Shown: positions 1-5,125 of the stretch, piece by piece
Layout: each line of letters begins with the position of its first letter
How positions within the stretch are numbered: position 1 is the stretch's first letter
The notes under the pieces: generated by a model
Told to the model about the DNA's origin: nothing
The model's input: the letters and a program-made list of their open reading frames with translations, nothing else
Database searches by the model: none
Source: Cyanobacteria bacterium UBA9971
GTDB taxonomy: Bacteria > Cyanobacteriota > Vampirovibrionia > Gastranaerophilales > UBA9971
Assembly (NCBI GenBank): GCA_003499955.1
Contig: DNRP01000174.1
Span: 12,271-19,867 of the forward strand
Reading direction: 5' to 3'
Length of the DNA: 7,597 nt
Made by a program: the position numbers and the translations under genes

Positions 1-78
1 CATCATTGGCTGTTGTTGGATCATCATTGGCTGTTGCTGAATCATCATTGGCTGCTGCATAACCATTGGTTGCTGCAT
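1..78 (-). repeat. In-frame tandem repeat, 21-bp and 18-bp units (QQQPMMI / QQPMVM)
   Basis: On the plus strand the unit CATCATTGGCTGTTGTTGGAT is followed by close copies starting at bases 22 and 43, then by a shorter, more diverged 18-bp copy. Units are multiples of three, so the minus-strand protein gains or loses whole QQQPMMI-type units. The array reaches the window edge, so its full copy number is unknown. Its near-identity at DNA level suggests recent slippage. Confidence 0.8.
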
Positions 79-291
79 CATTTGATAGCCGCCATAGTTA
101 TTGAATATATTAGTGTTGCTAATATTTGTATTACTAAGATAATTTTGTTGCGGATAAATACTTGTCGAATAATTATTGTAATTTTGCTGAATCGGCTGAT
201 TATAACTATATTGGTTATAGTTATTCTGATACTGGTTGTAGTTGTTTTGATAAGACGGTGCGTATTGTTGCATATTTGGATAACTAATCAT
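1..291 (-). CDS. Gln/Asn/Tyr/Met-rich low-complexity protein (C-terminus cut by window edge)
   Basis: A minus-strand reading frame starts at ATG 291-289 and stays open to base 1, giving the first 97 residues of a protein that continues outside the window. The start is secure: GAGGAGGAG at 300-308 lies 8 bases upstream of it. The protein begins MISYPNMQQYAPSYQ. It continues as an Asn/Tyr/Gln-rich stretch (residues about 12-65), then as Met/Gln/Pro repeats of the type QQQPMMI. There is no signal peptide, membrane segment or catalytic motif in the visible part. The composition is that of a disordered or prion-like region, and the gene may carry a folded domain beyond the window. I do not recognise a family. 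The opposite strand is also open here (13-348), but it has no ribosome binding site and I treat it as a shadow. Existence is well supported; function is unknown. Confidence 0.8.
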   Translation of the reverse strand, partial: MISYPNMQQYAPSYQNNYNQYQNNYNQYSYNQPIQQNYNNYSTSIYPQQNYLSNTNISNTNIFNNYGGYQMMQQPMVMQQPMMIQQQPMMIQQQPMM

Positions 292-576
292 AACAAAGAC
301 TCCTCCTCAATTTATCTTGAAAAATTGTTCACTCAAAAATTTAATTAAATATTTTGCTTTTTTTAAAACTTGACACAATAAAGAAGTTTTAATTCATCAG
401 AATTAAGCTGTACAAATATCTTTGGTTTTTAAATCTTGTTTGACTCCTCCACATATAATAGATATTATTTAAGACCCTCATGCATATAAAAACAAAAACA
501 AGGTTTAAGATTCAAAAAATAAAAAAAACTTAATATTTTGTAATAAAAAAGACAAGAAGAGTTGCAAAAGCTTCTA

Positions 577-658
577 GCGAAGCAAAACTCCGCTTCAGTT
601 TCCTCCTTCTTTTCCTGACATTTAGTCAGAAAAAGTGGAGTCCTTACTCCTGCTTCGC
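577..658. repeat. Nested palindromic intergenic element
   Basis: The outer arms GCGAAGCA (577-584) and TGCTTCGC (651-658) are perfect reverse complements. Inside is an 11-bp hairpin, CTTTTCCTGAC (609-619) against GTCAGAAAAAG (625-635), with loop ATTTA. Its single imperfect pair (614/630) is C-A in plus-strand RNA but G-U in minus-strand RNA. ACTCC-GCTTC also recurs as ACTCC-TGCTTC near the right arm. The architecture is that of a small dispersed palindromic repeat, or of a structured RNA. No second copy lies in this window, so whether it is dispersed in the genome cannot be judged here. Confidence 0.6.
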
Positions 659-692
659 AAAAAAAAACACCGAACTTAATAAAAAGCTCGGT
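659..692 (-). terminator. Orphan Rho-independent terminator, minus strand
   Basis: A 9-bp stem pairs 669-677 with 684-692 across a 6-base loop. Read on the minus strand it is followed by one G and then nine T. The one imperfect pair (674/687) is G-U in minus-strand RNA but A-C in plus-strand RNA, and only the minus strand has the T run. Direction is therefore fairly clear. No minus-strand gene lies directly upstream (the TPR gene runs the other way), so it may end an untranslated minus-strand RNA or stop antisense transcription. Confidence 0.6.
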
Positions 693-850
693 TTAATAGC
701 TGGATCGTGTCTGGGTAAGAGTCGAATATATGCGTGTGTTGTTATTATAAAACCAAGTTTACGCTTAAATATAAATTCCCCGGTCGGGCTATTTATTATT
801 GTCCGTATAACCTAGATTTGTTTTCAAAAGATATAAATTTCCTCCTGTAC

Positions 851-859
851 TGTTATAAT
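851..859 (+). promoter_or_regulatory. Extended -10 promoter for the TPR gene
   Basis: TGTTATAAT fits the extended -10 consensus TGnTATAAT exactly. No good -35 box sits 16-18 bases upstream, as is usual for extended -10 promoters. The predicted start is near 866, giving a leader of about 30 bases to the ATG at 897. Inferred from consensus only. Confidence 0.5.
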
Positions 860-896
860 ATTCTTAATTTAAGAGTATTTGGATAAAAAATATAAA

Positions 897-1970
897 ATGG
901 AATTGTTTTTAAGAAGATTAAAAAGAGCATTTGAAAAGCTGTTCGGCGTTTCATTTTTAGTTGGGCTGCTTGTTGTTCTTTTTATGTTTTCGGGCATTAT
1001 ATTTCTTAATTTCAAGAGAGTAGGCGCTTTTTATTATGTTTATACAGGGGACAGGTTTTCTCAAAAACATGAATATCAGGAATCTATAAATTATTATAAA
1101 CGAGCTCTGGAACTTTATCCAGGGCATGTTAAAGCAAGATATAACCTTGGAAACATATATGTAGCTTATGAAGATTTTGACAGTGCGCTTGATTGTTATC
1201 AGAACGCACTTTTATATGACCCTAATTATATTAATGCAAGGATAAACCTCGGTATAATTCTTGCAGAAGAAAGATCAGACATTGACGGAGCAATAAATGA
1301 ATATACAAAAGCTGTACAGGTACAAATTCCGTTTATTAGAATTCCTTTTATTTATGACAATGCAGAGTTAATTAAAAAAGCGAAAGGAATCGCATATTAT
1401 AATATGGGATTGGCTTATAGAGATAAATCCATGCTTTATAACACAGATTTAATTGTTTCGAGGGAATTACTTTTGAAAGCAATTGATTGTTATAAGCAAT
1501 CTCTTGCTATTAGTCCCGGTAATTATAATGCTCAATACAATCTTGCATTAACCTATCATCTTTTAGATATGTATTCGGATGCTGTTGGAGGATATTGCAG
1601 GGCAATGCTTATCGATCCGCGCAGTTATGAAGCTTATTATAATATTGCAATTCTTTTAAGACAAAAAGGTAAATATGCAGAAGCCGCCGAAGAATTTCAA
1701 AGAGCGGGTAATTTATCGAGTTTTGAGGGGGAAACATCAAAAGCCGCTTTTATTTATGATGTTTTGAATGAAGTTAGCGCAATGGCAATTGCTCAACATG
1801 GTGAAGAGGCTGAAAAAATAGAGGACAGAATTAACTCGGATATAAAAAAAGAAATTGACGATATTAATGATTCTGAAGCAAAGGCTGTAACTGTTGAGGA
1901 GTTGGAAAAAGTTCTTCTTGAAAGAATAAAAACCGGCAGTGTTTGCAAAGAATATCTTGAAGGCGAATAA
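897..1970 (+). CDS. Membrane-anchored tetratricopeptide repeat (TPR) protein
   Basis: This encodes a 357-residue protein from ATG 897; an in-frame TTG at 879 would add six residues. Neither start has a strong Shine-Dalgarno sequence, and I prefer ATG. The N-terminus is basic (LRRLKRAFEKLF), followed by one hydrophobic segment at about residues 16-38 and then KR. This would place a single anchor in the membrane; which side the rest faces is not certain, though export is plausible. The remainder is about six TPR units: about 48-79, 80-112, 113-143, a longer insert containing IPFIRIPFIYD, then 165-210, 211-242 and 243-274. Typical TPR positions are visible (YNLG..Y....F..A...Y..AL..DP). An acidic, Glu/Lys-rich helical tail follows (about 300-345). 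TPR domains bind proteins, so a scaffold role is likely, but the partner is unknown. The secreted-protein gene follows 102 bp downstream on the same strand. Confidence 0.9.
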   Translation: MELFLRRLKRAFEKLFGVSFLVGLLVVLFMFSGIIFLNFKRVGAFYYVYTGDRFSQKHEYQESINYYKRALELYPGHVKARYNLGNIYVAYEDFDSALDCYQNALLYDPNYINARINLGIILAEERSDIDGAINEYTKAVQVQIPFIRIPFIYDNAELIKKAKGIAYYNMGLAYRDKSMLYNTDLIVSRELLLKAIDCYKQSLAISPGNYNAQYNLALTYHLLDMYSDAVGGYCRAMLIDPRSYEAYYNIAILLRQKGKYAEAAEEFQRAGNLSSFEGETSKAAFIYDVLNEVSAMAIAQHGEEAEKIEDRINSDIKKEIDDINDSEAKAVTVEELEKVLLERIKTGSVCKEYLEGE

Positions 1971-2036
1971 AAATAATAGTATAAAAAGCTTAGATTTTTC
2001 CGAAAAAAACTCGTTCTCTAAAATCTCAAAAACGTT

Positions 2037-2042
2037 TATAAT
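2037..2042 (+). promoter_or_regulatory. Possible -10 box upstream of the secreted-protein gene
   Basis: A perfect TATAAT lies 30 bases before the ATG at 2073, in the 102-bp gap after the TPR gene. No convincing -35 box lies 16-18 bases upstream. In such AT-rich DNA a TATAAT can occur by chance. It suggests the secreted-protein gene might have its own promoter besides readthrough from the TPR gene. Confidence 0.3.
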
Positions 2043-2072
2043 AAAAATAAAGTTTTTAATGGAGAAAATTGT

Positions 2073-2492
2073 ATGCATTTAAAAGCATTTAGATTATTAT
2101 TTTTAGCTTTATTAATAGGAGTAGTTGTTTATAGCTTACCGTCAAAGGCTTTAGATCCTACAGAACCTACTTCTGAAAAATATCTTATTAATCATGGACA
2201 TTCTCAAGAAATTATTCGAATGATAAATCTTCAAAAAGACAGAACAGAAGGTAAAGTACTTATTCCGTCTAAATCACATGGAAAAATCAAAAAGTTTTTC
2301 AAAAATGTCTGGTTTGAACAGGATATAACTTTGCCTACAACTGATTTTGGTTATGGGGAGATTAAATCGGTAGAAACAGACAAAAGTACAATTCCACCTG
2401 TGGTAAAATCAATAAAATCAAAGTATATAGATAAAAATAACGAATCAAAAGAAATTAATGTAAATGATGTTAAAGTGAGAGAATCAGAATAA
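2073..2492 (+). CDS. Small secreted protein with signal peptide, unknown function
   Basis: A 139-residue protein. The start is supported by GGAG at 2061-2064, 8 bases upstream of ATG. Residues 1-26 look like a Sec signal peptide: His/Lys/Arg near the start, a hydrophobic core (about 8-20), and a likely signal peptidase I site after Ser-Lys-Ala26. There is no lipobox cysteine; the protein has no cysteine at all. The mature part is short and charged, with EKYLINHGHSQEIIRMINLQK after the cleavage site and a Lys/Glu/Asp-rich end, and it has no domain I can name. It probably acts in the periplasm or outside the cell. It lies downstream of the TPR gene on the same strand, so the two may be co-transcribed. 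It ends three bases before a strong terminator. Confidence 0.8.
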   Translation: MHLKAFRLLFLALLIGVVVYSLPSKALDPTEPTSEKYLINHGHSQEIIRMINLQKDRTEGKVLIPSKSHGKIKKFFKNVWFEQDITLPTTDFGYGEIKSVETDKSTIPPVVKSIKSKYIDKNNESKEINVNDVKVRESE

Positions 2493-2494
2493 AA

Positions 2495-2527
2495 AAAAGA
2501 ACCGACTTTTAAAAAGTCGGTTCTTTT
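2495..2527. terminator. Bidirectional Rho-independent terminator
   Basis: AAAAGAACCGACTTT pairs perfectly with AAAGTCGGTTCTTTT across a 3-base loop (2510-2512), a 15-bp stem flanked by A and T tracts that work on either strand. It sits between converging genes, ending the TPR and secreted-protein unit on the plus strand and the two-component unit on the minus strand. Confidence 0.88.
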
Positions 2528-2540
2528 AATAAAGGAATTA

Positions 2541-2582
2541 GATTGCCACGTCGGGACTAAAAATCCCTCCTCGCAATGACGA
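2541..2582. repeat. Short palindromic repeat (CGTCATTGCGAGG type)
   Basis: The arms ATTGC (2542-2546) and GCAAT (2573-2577) enclose a second inverted pair, GGGA (2553-2556) and TCCC (2564-2567). The wording GATTGCCACGTCGGGAC...CCTCGCAATGACG is, from general knowledge, that of a widespread class of dispersed palindromic repeats that appear in mistranslated ORFs as RHCEE and TWQSN peptides. Here it lies between the shared terminator and the stop codon of the response regulator, so it would be in the 3' untranslated end of that mRNA. Confidence 0.65.
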
Positions 2583-2585
2583 CAA

Positions 2586-3254
2586 TTATACAAGTCCTTC
2601 TTTCATTGCTGTAACAGCTGCTTGAGTTCTGTCATCAACGCATAATTTCTGTAAAATGCTGTGTACATGTGCTTTTGCTGTTGCGCGGGTTATAAATAAT
2701 CTTTCAGCTATTTGAGCATTTGAAAGCCCTTCTACAATCAAACCTAAAACTTCCATTTCTCTTTCTGTCAAGCCTGCAGCAAGAGCTGCTTTACTCGGAT
2801 TTTTAGTTGAATAATTGTTATTTTGTTGCGAATTCTGGTTTATATTCCTTAAAACGACTTTTGCAATTGCAGGATCAAGCCAGGCTGTACCTTCGTTAAT
2901 CGCTCTTATTGATGCGACAATCTGATCAGGACTTGCGCCTTTCATTATGTAACCTGTTGCACCTGCACTCAATGCAGCAAAAATATCCTGTTCGTTATCT
3001 CTTGATGTAAATACAAGTACATTTGCAGCCAGTTTTAAGTCTTTTATTCTTTGGGTTGCTTCAATGCCGTCTATTCCGGGAAGTCCGATGTCCATTAAAA
3101 TTACGTCAGGATTTAATTCTTTTGCCATTTCTACGGCTTTTTCACCATCATCAGCTTCGCCTACAACTTTTATATCGTCAACTTTCTCAAGTACAAGCTG
3201 AAGTCCCATTCTCGTCATAGTGTGATCTTCTACTAGCAAAATTTTAATCGACAT
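2586..3254 (-). CDS. NarL/FixJ-family response regulator (REC + LuxR-type HTH)
   Basis: A 222-residue cytoplasmic DNA-binding regulator. AAGGA at 3263-3267 supports the ATG start. The receiver domain (about 3-120) has the acidic pair Glu9/Asp10, phosphoacceptor Asp55 (in LMDIGLPG), Thr83 and Lys105 (in YIMKG), so all residues for phosphorylation are present. A Gln/Asn-rich linker (about 137-153) joins it to a LuxR-type helix-turn-helix (about 158-222), recognisable from LTEREMEVL, GLSNAQIAERLFI and TAKAHVHSILQKL. Length and order are normal for the family. The receiver-histidine kinase gene lies directly upstream on the same strand, 108 bp away with a palindromic repeat in the gap. The kinase is the likely phosphodonor, and the pair probably shares the promoter at 4540-4567. 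Target genes cannot be told from the sequence. Confidence 0.93.
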   Translation of the reverse strand: MSIKILLVEDHTMTRMGLQLVLEKVDDIKVVGEADDGEKAVEMAKELNPDVILMDIGLPGIDGIEATQRIKDLKLAANVLVFTSRDNEQDIFAALSAGATGYIMKGASPDQIVASIRAINEGTAWLDPAIAKVVLRNINQNSQQNNNYSTKNPSKAALAAGLTEREMEVLGLIVEGLSNAQIAERLFITRATAKAHVHSILQKLCVDDRTQAAVTAMKEGLV

Positions 3255-3300
3255 TTGTTATTTCCTTTTTTTATATTGCCTACTTTTTGTTTTGAACTTT

Positions 3301-3398
3301 TGTCATTCTGAGGGCTTTAGCCCGAAGAATATGTCCATTTTAGAATTGAAGCTTAAAAATGTTTATTTGGCAGATCCTTCTCTTTGCTCAGGATGACA
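3301..3398. repeat. Palindromic repeat element overlapping the kinase 3' end
   Basis: The ends TGTCATTCTGAG (3301-3312) and CTCAGGATGACA (3387-3398) are inverted repeats matching at 11 of 12 positions. The left end forms its own hairpin: ATTCT (3305-3309) with AGAAT (3326-3330), and GGGCT (3312-3316) with AGCCC (3319-3323). From general knowledge, this is the dispersed element whose translation gives the familiar HPEQREGS peptide. It spans the kinase stop codon at 3363-3365, fills much of the gap before the regulator gene, and supplies the kinase's last residues. It contains no gene, so any spread would depend on enzymes encoded elsewhere. Confidence 0.75.
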
Positions 3399-4490
3399 GG
3401 ACGTTTCCCCCCTTGGGATGCTAAACTTAAACTTGCTGCCCACGTTAACTTCACTTTCCAGCCAAACTTTTCCGCCGTGCGCCTCAACAATTTGACGACT
3501 CAGATACAAACCAAGTCCTGTACTGGTAGAACGTTTTGTGCCTGTTCCCTGTGAAAAACGTTTAAATAATTTTGGAATATCATTTTGAGGTATTCCGATA
3601 CCTGTATCTTCTACGGAAACTGTTATATCTTCATTATTAAAATCAGCCAGTATCCTTATTTCGCCATTTTGATGAGTATGTTTTATTGCATTTCCCAGAA
3701 AATTTGAGACAACTCTTTTGATTTCCTGTTTATCGCCGTAAATTCTTTCATTTGAAAAGTCATTAACAATAAGTTTAAGGTTTTTATGAACCAATAAAGA
3801 TTCCACTTCTCTTGAGCATTGGTCAATTAAATCTTTAAAGACAAAATTATCTTTGCAGAGAACCAACTGTCCTGACTCGTATTTATAAACTTCCAAAAGT
3901 GCATTAACAAGCCCGAGCATATCTTGATTGCTTAGAATCATTGTTTCGAGGAATGTTCTTTGCTTTTCTGTTAATTCTCCAAGAGTTCCGTCCACAAAAA
4001 ACTTTAATGTCTGTATAGCTGCCAAAAGTGGAGTTCTTAAATCATGCGTGAGTGTAGCTATAAAGTCATCCCTTAATATTTCCAATTCTTGTTGAGCGAT
4101 AAAGTCGCTTCTTTCAAGACCATTTTTGATGCATAATAAAAGATCTTCGTTGTCCCAGGGTTTTTCGAGATATCTGTACAGTCCGACTTCGTTGATAGCT
4201 TTTATTGCATTTTCTTTATCAGCATATCCTGTGAGCAAAATCAATGTAGAGCGTGGAGATAGACTTTTAACTTCTTTAAGAAACTCTATACCGTTCATAT
4301 CGGGCATAAAAAAATCAGAAATTACTAAGTCAATCTTATTATTTCTGATGTATTCAAGTGCCTCTATCGGCGAATTAAATATGTTTGGCGACGGATAATT
4401 CTCTAGCCTCAATAATGTCCTGAGATTGGACGTGACAATCGGCTCATCGTCAACTATAACAATATTATATTGTTGTAAATTTTTATCCAT
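3363..4490 (-). CDS. Hybrid sensor histidine kinase: N-terminal receiver, HisKA, HATPase
   Basis: A 375-residue soluble kinase with no membrane segment. An N-terminal receiver domain (about 8-125) has Asp14/Asp15, phosphoacceptor Asp59 (in ISDFFMPDMNG), Thr87 and Lys110 (in EKPW). The HisKA dimerisation domain follows (about 138-205), with His149 in the H box THDLRTPL. The HATPase domain (about 253-360) has the N box NFLGNAIKH, the G1 box EDTGIGIP, the F box FKRF and the G2 box TGLGLYL. All catalytic motifs are intact. The input is probably phosphorylation of its own receiver or a protein contact rather than a periplasmic ligand. The start has only a weak AAAGAG upstream, but the alignment of the receiver supports it. 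The final residues CHPEQREGSAK come from a palindromic repeat and follow the natural end of the HATPase fold. It probably phosphorylates the regulator encoded downstream. Confidence 0.93.
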   Translation of the reverse strand: MDKNLQQYNIVIVDDEPIVTSNLRTLLRLENYPSPNIFNSPIEALEYIRNNKIDLVISDFFMPDMNGIEFLKEVKSLSPRSTLILLTGYADKENAIKAINEVGLYRYLEKPWDNEDLLLCIKNGLERSDFIAQQELEILRDDFIATLTHDLRTPLLAAIQTLKFFVDGTLGELTEKQRTFLETMILSNQDMLGLVNALLEVYKYESGQLVLCKDNFVFKDLIDQCSREVESLLVHKNLKLIVNDFSNERIYGDKQEIKRVVSNFLGNAIKHTHQNGEIRILADFNNEDITVSVEDTGIGIPQNDIPKLFKRFSQGTGTKRSTSTGLGLYLSRQIVEAHGGKVWLESEVNVGSKFKFSIPRGETSCHPEQREGSAK

Positions 4491-4539
4491 AACTTGCTCT
4501 TTTTGAATTTATTTATAGCTTATTTGTAGAATAGAGCAT

Positions 4540-4567
4540 ATTTTAGGAAAACACAAAAACTTGTCAA
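4540..4567 (-). promoter_or_regulatory. Sigma-70-type promoter for the kinase-regulator operon
   Basis: Read on the minus strand, TTGACA (4567-4562) is a perfect -35 box, separated by 16 bases from TAAAAT (4545-4540), a five-of-six -10 box. The predicted transcript starts near 4533, about 40 bases before the kinase ATG. It lies downstream of the terminator of the preceding gene pair, so the two-component genes form their own unit. Confidence 0.6.
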
Positions 4568-4595
4568 AATCTTAACATTCATAGCCGAGATATAT

Positions 4596-4631
4596 AAAAA
4601 AGTTGTACGTGTTTTAATAGACAACTTTTTT
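4596..4631 (-). terminator. Rho-independent terminator after the F-G protein pair
   Basis: AAAAAAGTTGT (4596-4606) pairs perfectly with ACAACTTTTTT (4621-4631), an 11-bp stem with a 14-base loop. On the minus strand the stem ends in a run of T, 20 bases or so after the stop codon of the gene at 4653-5099. It separates that pair from the kinase operon. The stem is weak in G+C, so efficiency is uncertain. Confidence 0.65.
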
Positions 4632-4652
4632 ATTATAATTTACTTTTTCTAT

Positions 4653-5099
4653 CTAAATTTGTAAGTCTACAGCCTCTTGAATTAAGTTTTTGAATGATTG
4701 TACAGGATTTTTCTTATCATAATTTGTATCAATAAGGGAAGCAGACATAATATACTCAGGTCTTTCTTTAGAATTACCTGAAAGAGATTTATTAACGGGT
4801 ATTAATCGATGTAACCAGGCATTTAGCATAATAGAAGTTTTTGGTTGTTCCTCAGGAAGCAGATCCGGATAAATTTTATTGTCATAATGTTCGAGAGGCA
4901 ACACTTTTATAGTAAATGTATTACCGTCATGAGGTGCAACTTCCTTTGCCCATTTTTTGATTTGTGCTTCTGCTTTATTAGTCATGTAGCGGTTATGGTG
5001 GAGGTTTTCCAATCCCGTAATTGTAGTACCGAAACCTATTTTTTTACTGTTGTTTAGCTGATTGAGATTTTGTTGAGCCGGAACTAATTCTATCTTCAT
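4653..5099 (-). CDS. Uncharacterised protein with N-terminal IGFG motif
   Basis: A 148-residue protein, started from ATG with AAGGA at 5111-5115 upstream. There is no signal peptide or membrane segment. The first 20 residues are polar (Gln/Asn/Lys-rich), followed by Ile21-Gly-Phe-Gly24, then a folded-looking mixed region containing the segments TNKAEAQIKKWAKEV, TFTIKVLPLEHYDNKIYP and SIMLNAWLHRLIP. It ends in a probable helix, PVQSFKNLIQEAVDLQI. I do not recognise a family or catalytic motif. The polar start plus a short F-G motif is a pattern I associate with many lineage-specific proteins of gut Melainabacteria; that is recollection, not a search. It lies 26 bp downstream of another protein with the same kind of start, so the two are probably co-transcribed and related in role. 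Confidence 0.8.
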   Translation of the reverse strand: MKIELVPAQQNLNQLNNSKKIGFGTTITGLENLHHNRYMTNKAEAQIKKWAKEVAPHDGNTFTIKVLPLEHYDNKIYPDLLPEEQPKTSIMLNAWLHRLIPVNKSLSGNSKERPEYIMSASLIDTNYDKKNPVQSFKNLIQEAVDLQI

Positions 5100-5125
5100 A
5101 ATATTGTTTTTCCTTTTTTTTATGT

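Larger units (their letters stand above)
292..896. other. Gene-poor intergenic stretch
   Basis: This stretch separates the divergent Q-rich gene and TPR gene. It is mostly A/T tracts, and I find no credible protein gene. It holds the ribosome binding site of the Q-rich gene, a nested palindromic element (about 577-658), an orphan minus-strand terminator (659-692) and the extended -10 promoter of the TPR gene (851-859). Bases 693-845 have no feature I can name. A good Shine-Dalgarno-like AGGAGG on the minus strand (841-846) has no ATG, GTG or TTG at a proper distance. Confidence 0.6.

Noticed and set aside
13..348. Plus-strand open frame of 111 codons
   Set aside because: It is Leu/Ile/His-rich translation opposite the Q-rich repeat gene, has no ribosome binding site, and the minus-strand frame has a strong one and a sensible start.
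389..454. Minus-strand 21-codon frame starting MWRSQTRF, overlapping a GGAGGAGTC string also found before the Q-rich gene
   Set aside because: The GGAGGAG lies inside the frame rather than upstream of its ATG, and no start codon sits at a proper distance after it. The shared 9-base string is probably chance in this context.
693..845. tRNA or known riboswitch in the stretch before the TPR gene
   Set aside because: A GTCGAATAT string and a CCCGGTCGGG palindrome looked suggestive, but no cloverleaf or known riboswitch core can be built around them.
801..846. Possible minus-strand leader peptide behind AGGAGG at 841-846
   Set aside because: The only usable start is a TTG 13 bases away, giving 12 codons. 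Spacing is too long and there is no following gene to regulate.
1737..2078. Minus-strand open frame of 113 codons under the end of the TPR gene
   Set aside because: It is Phe/Ile-rich antisense translation of a clear TPR gene with no supporting start signals.
2351..2593. Minus-strand 80-codon frame containing RHCEEGF and TWQSN
   Set aside because: Those peptides are translation of the palindromic repeat at 2541-2582, and the rest is antisense to the secreted-protein gene.
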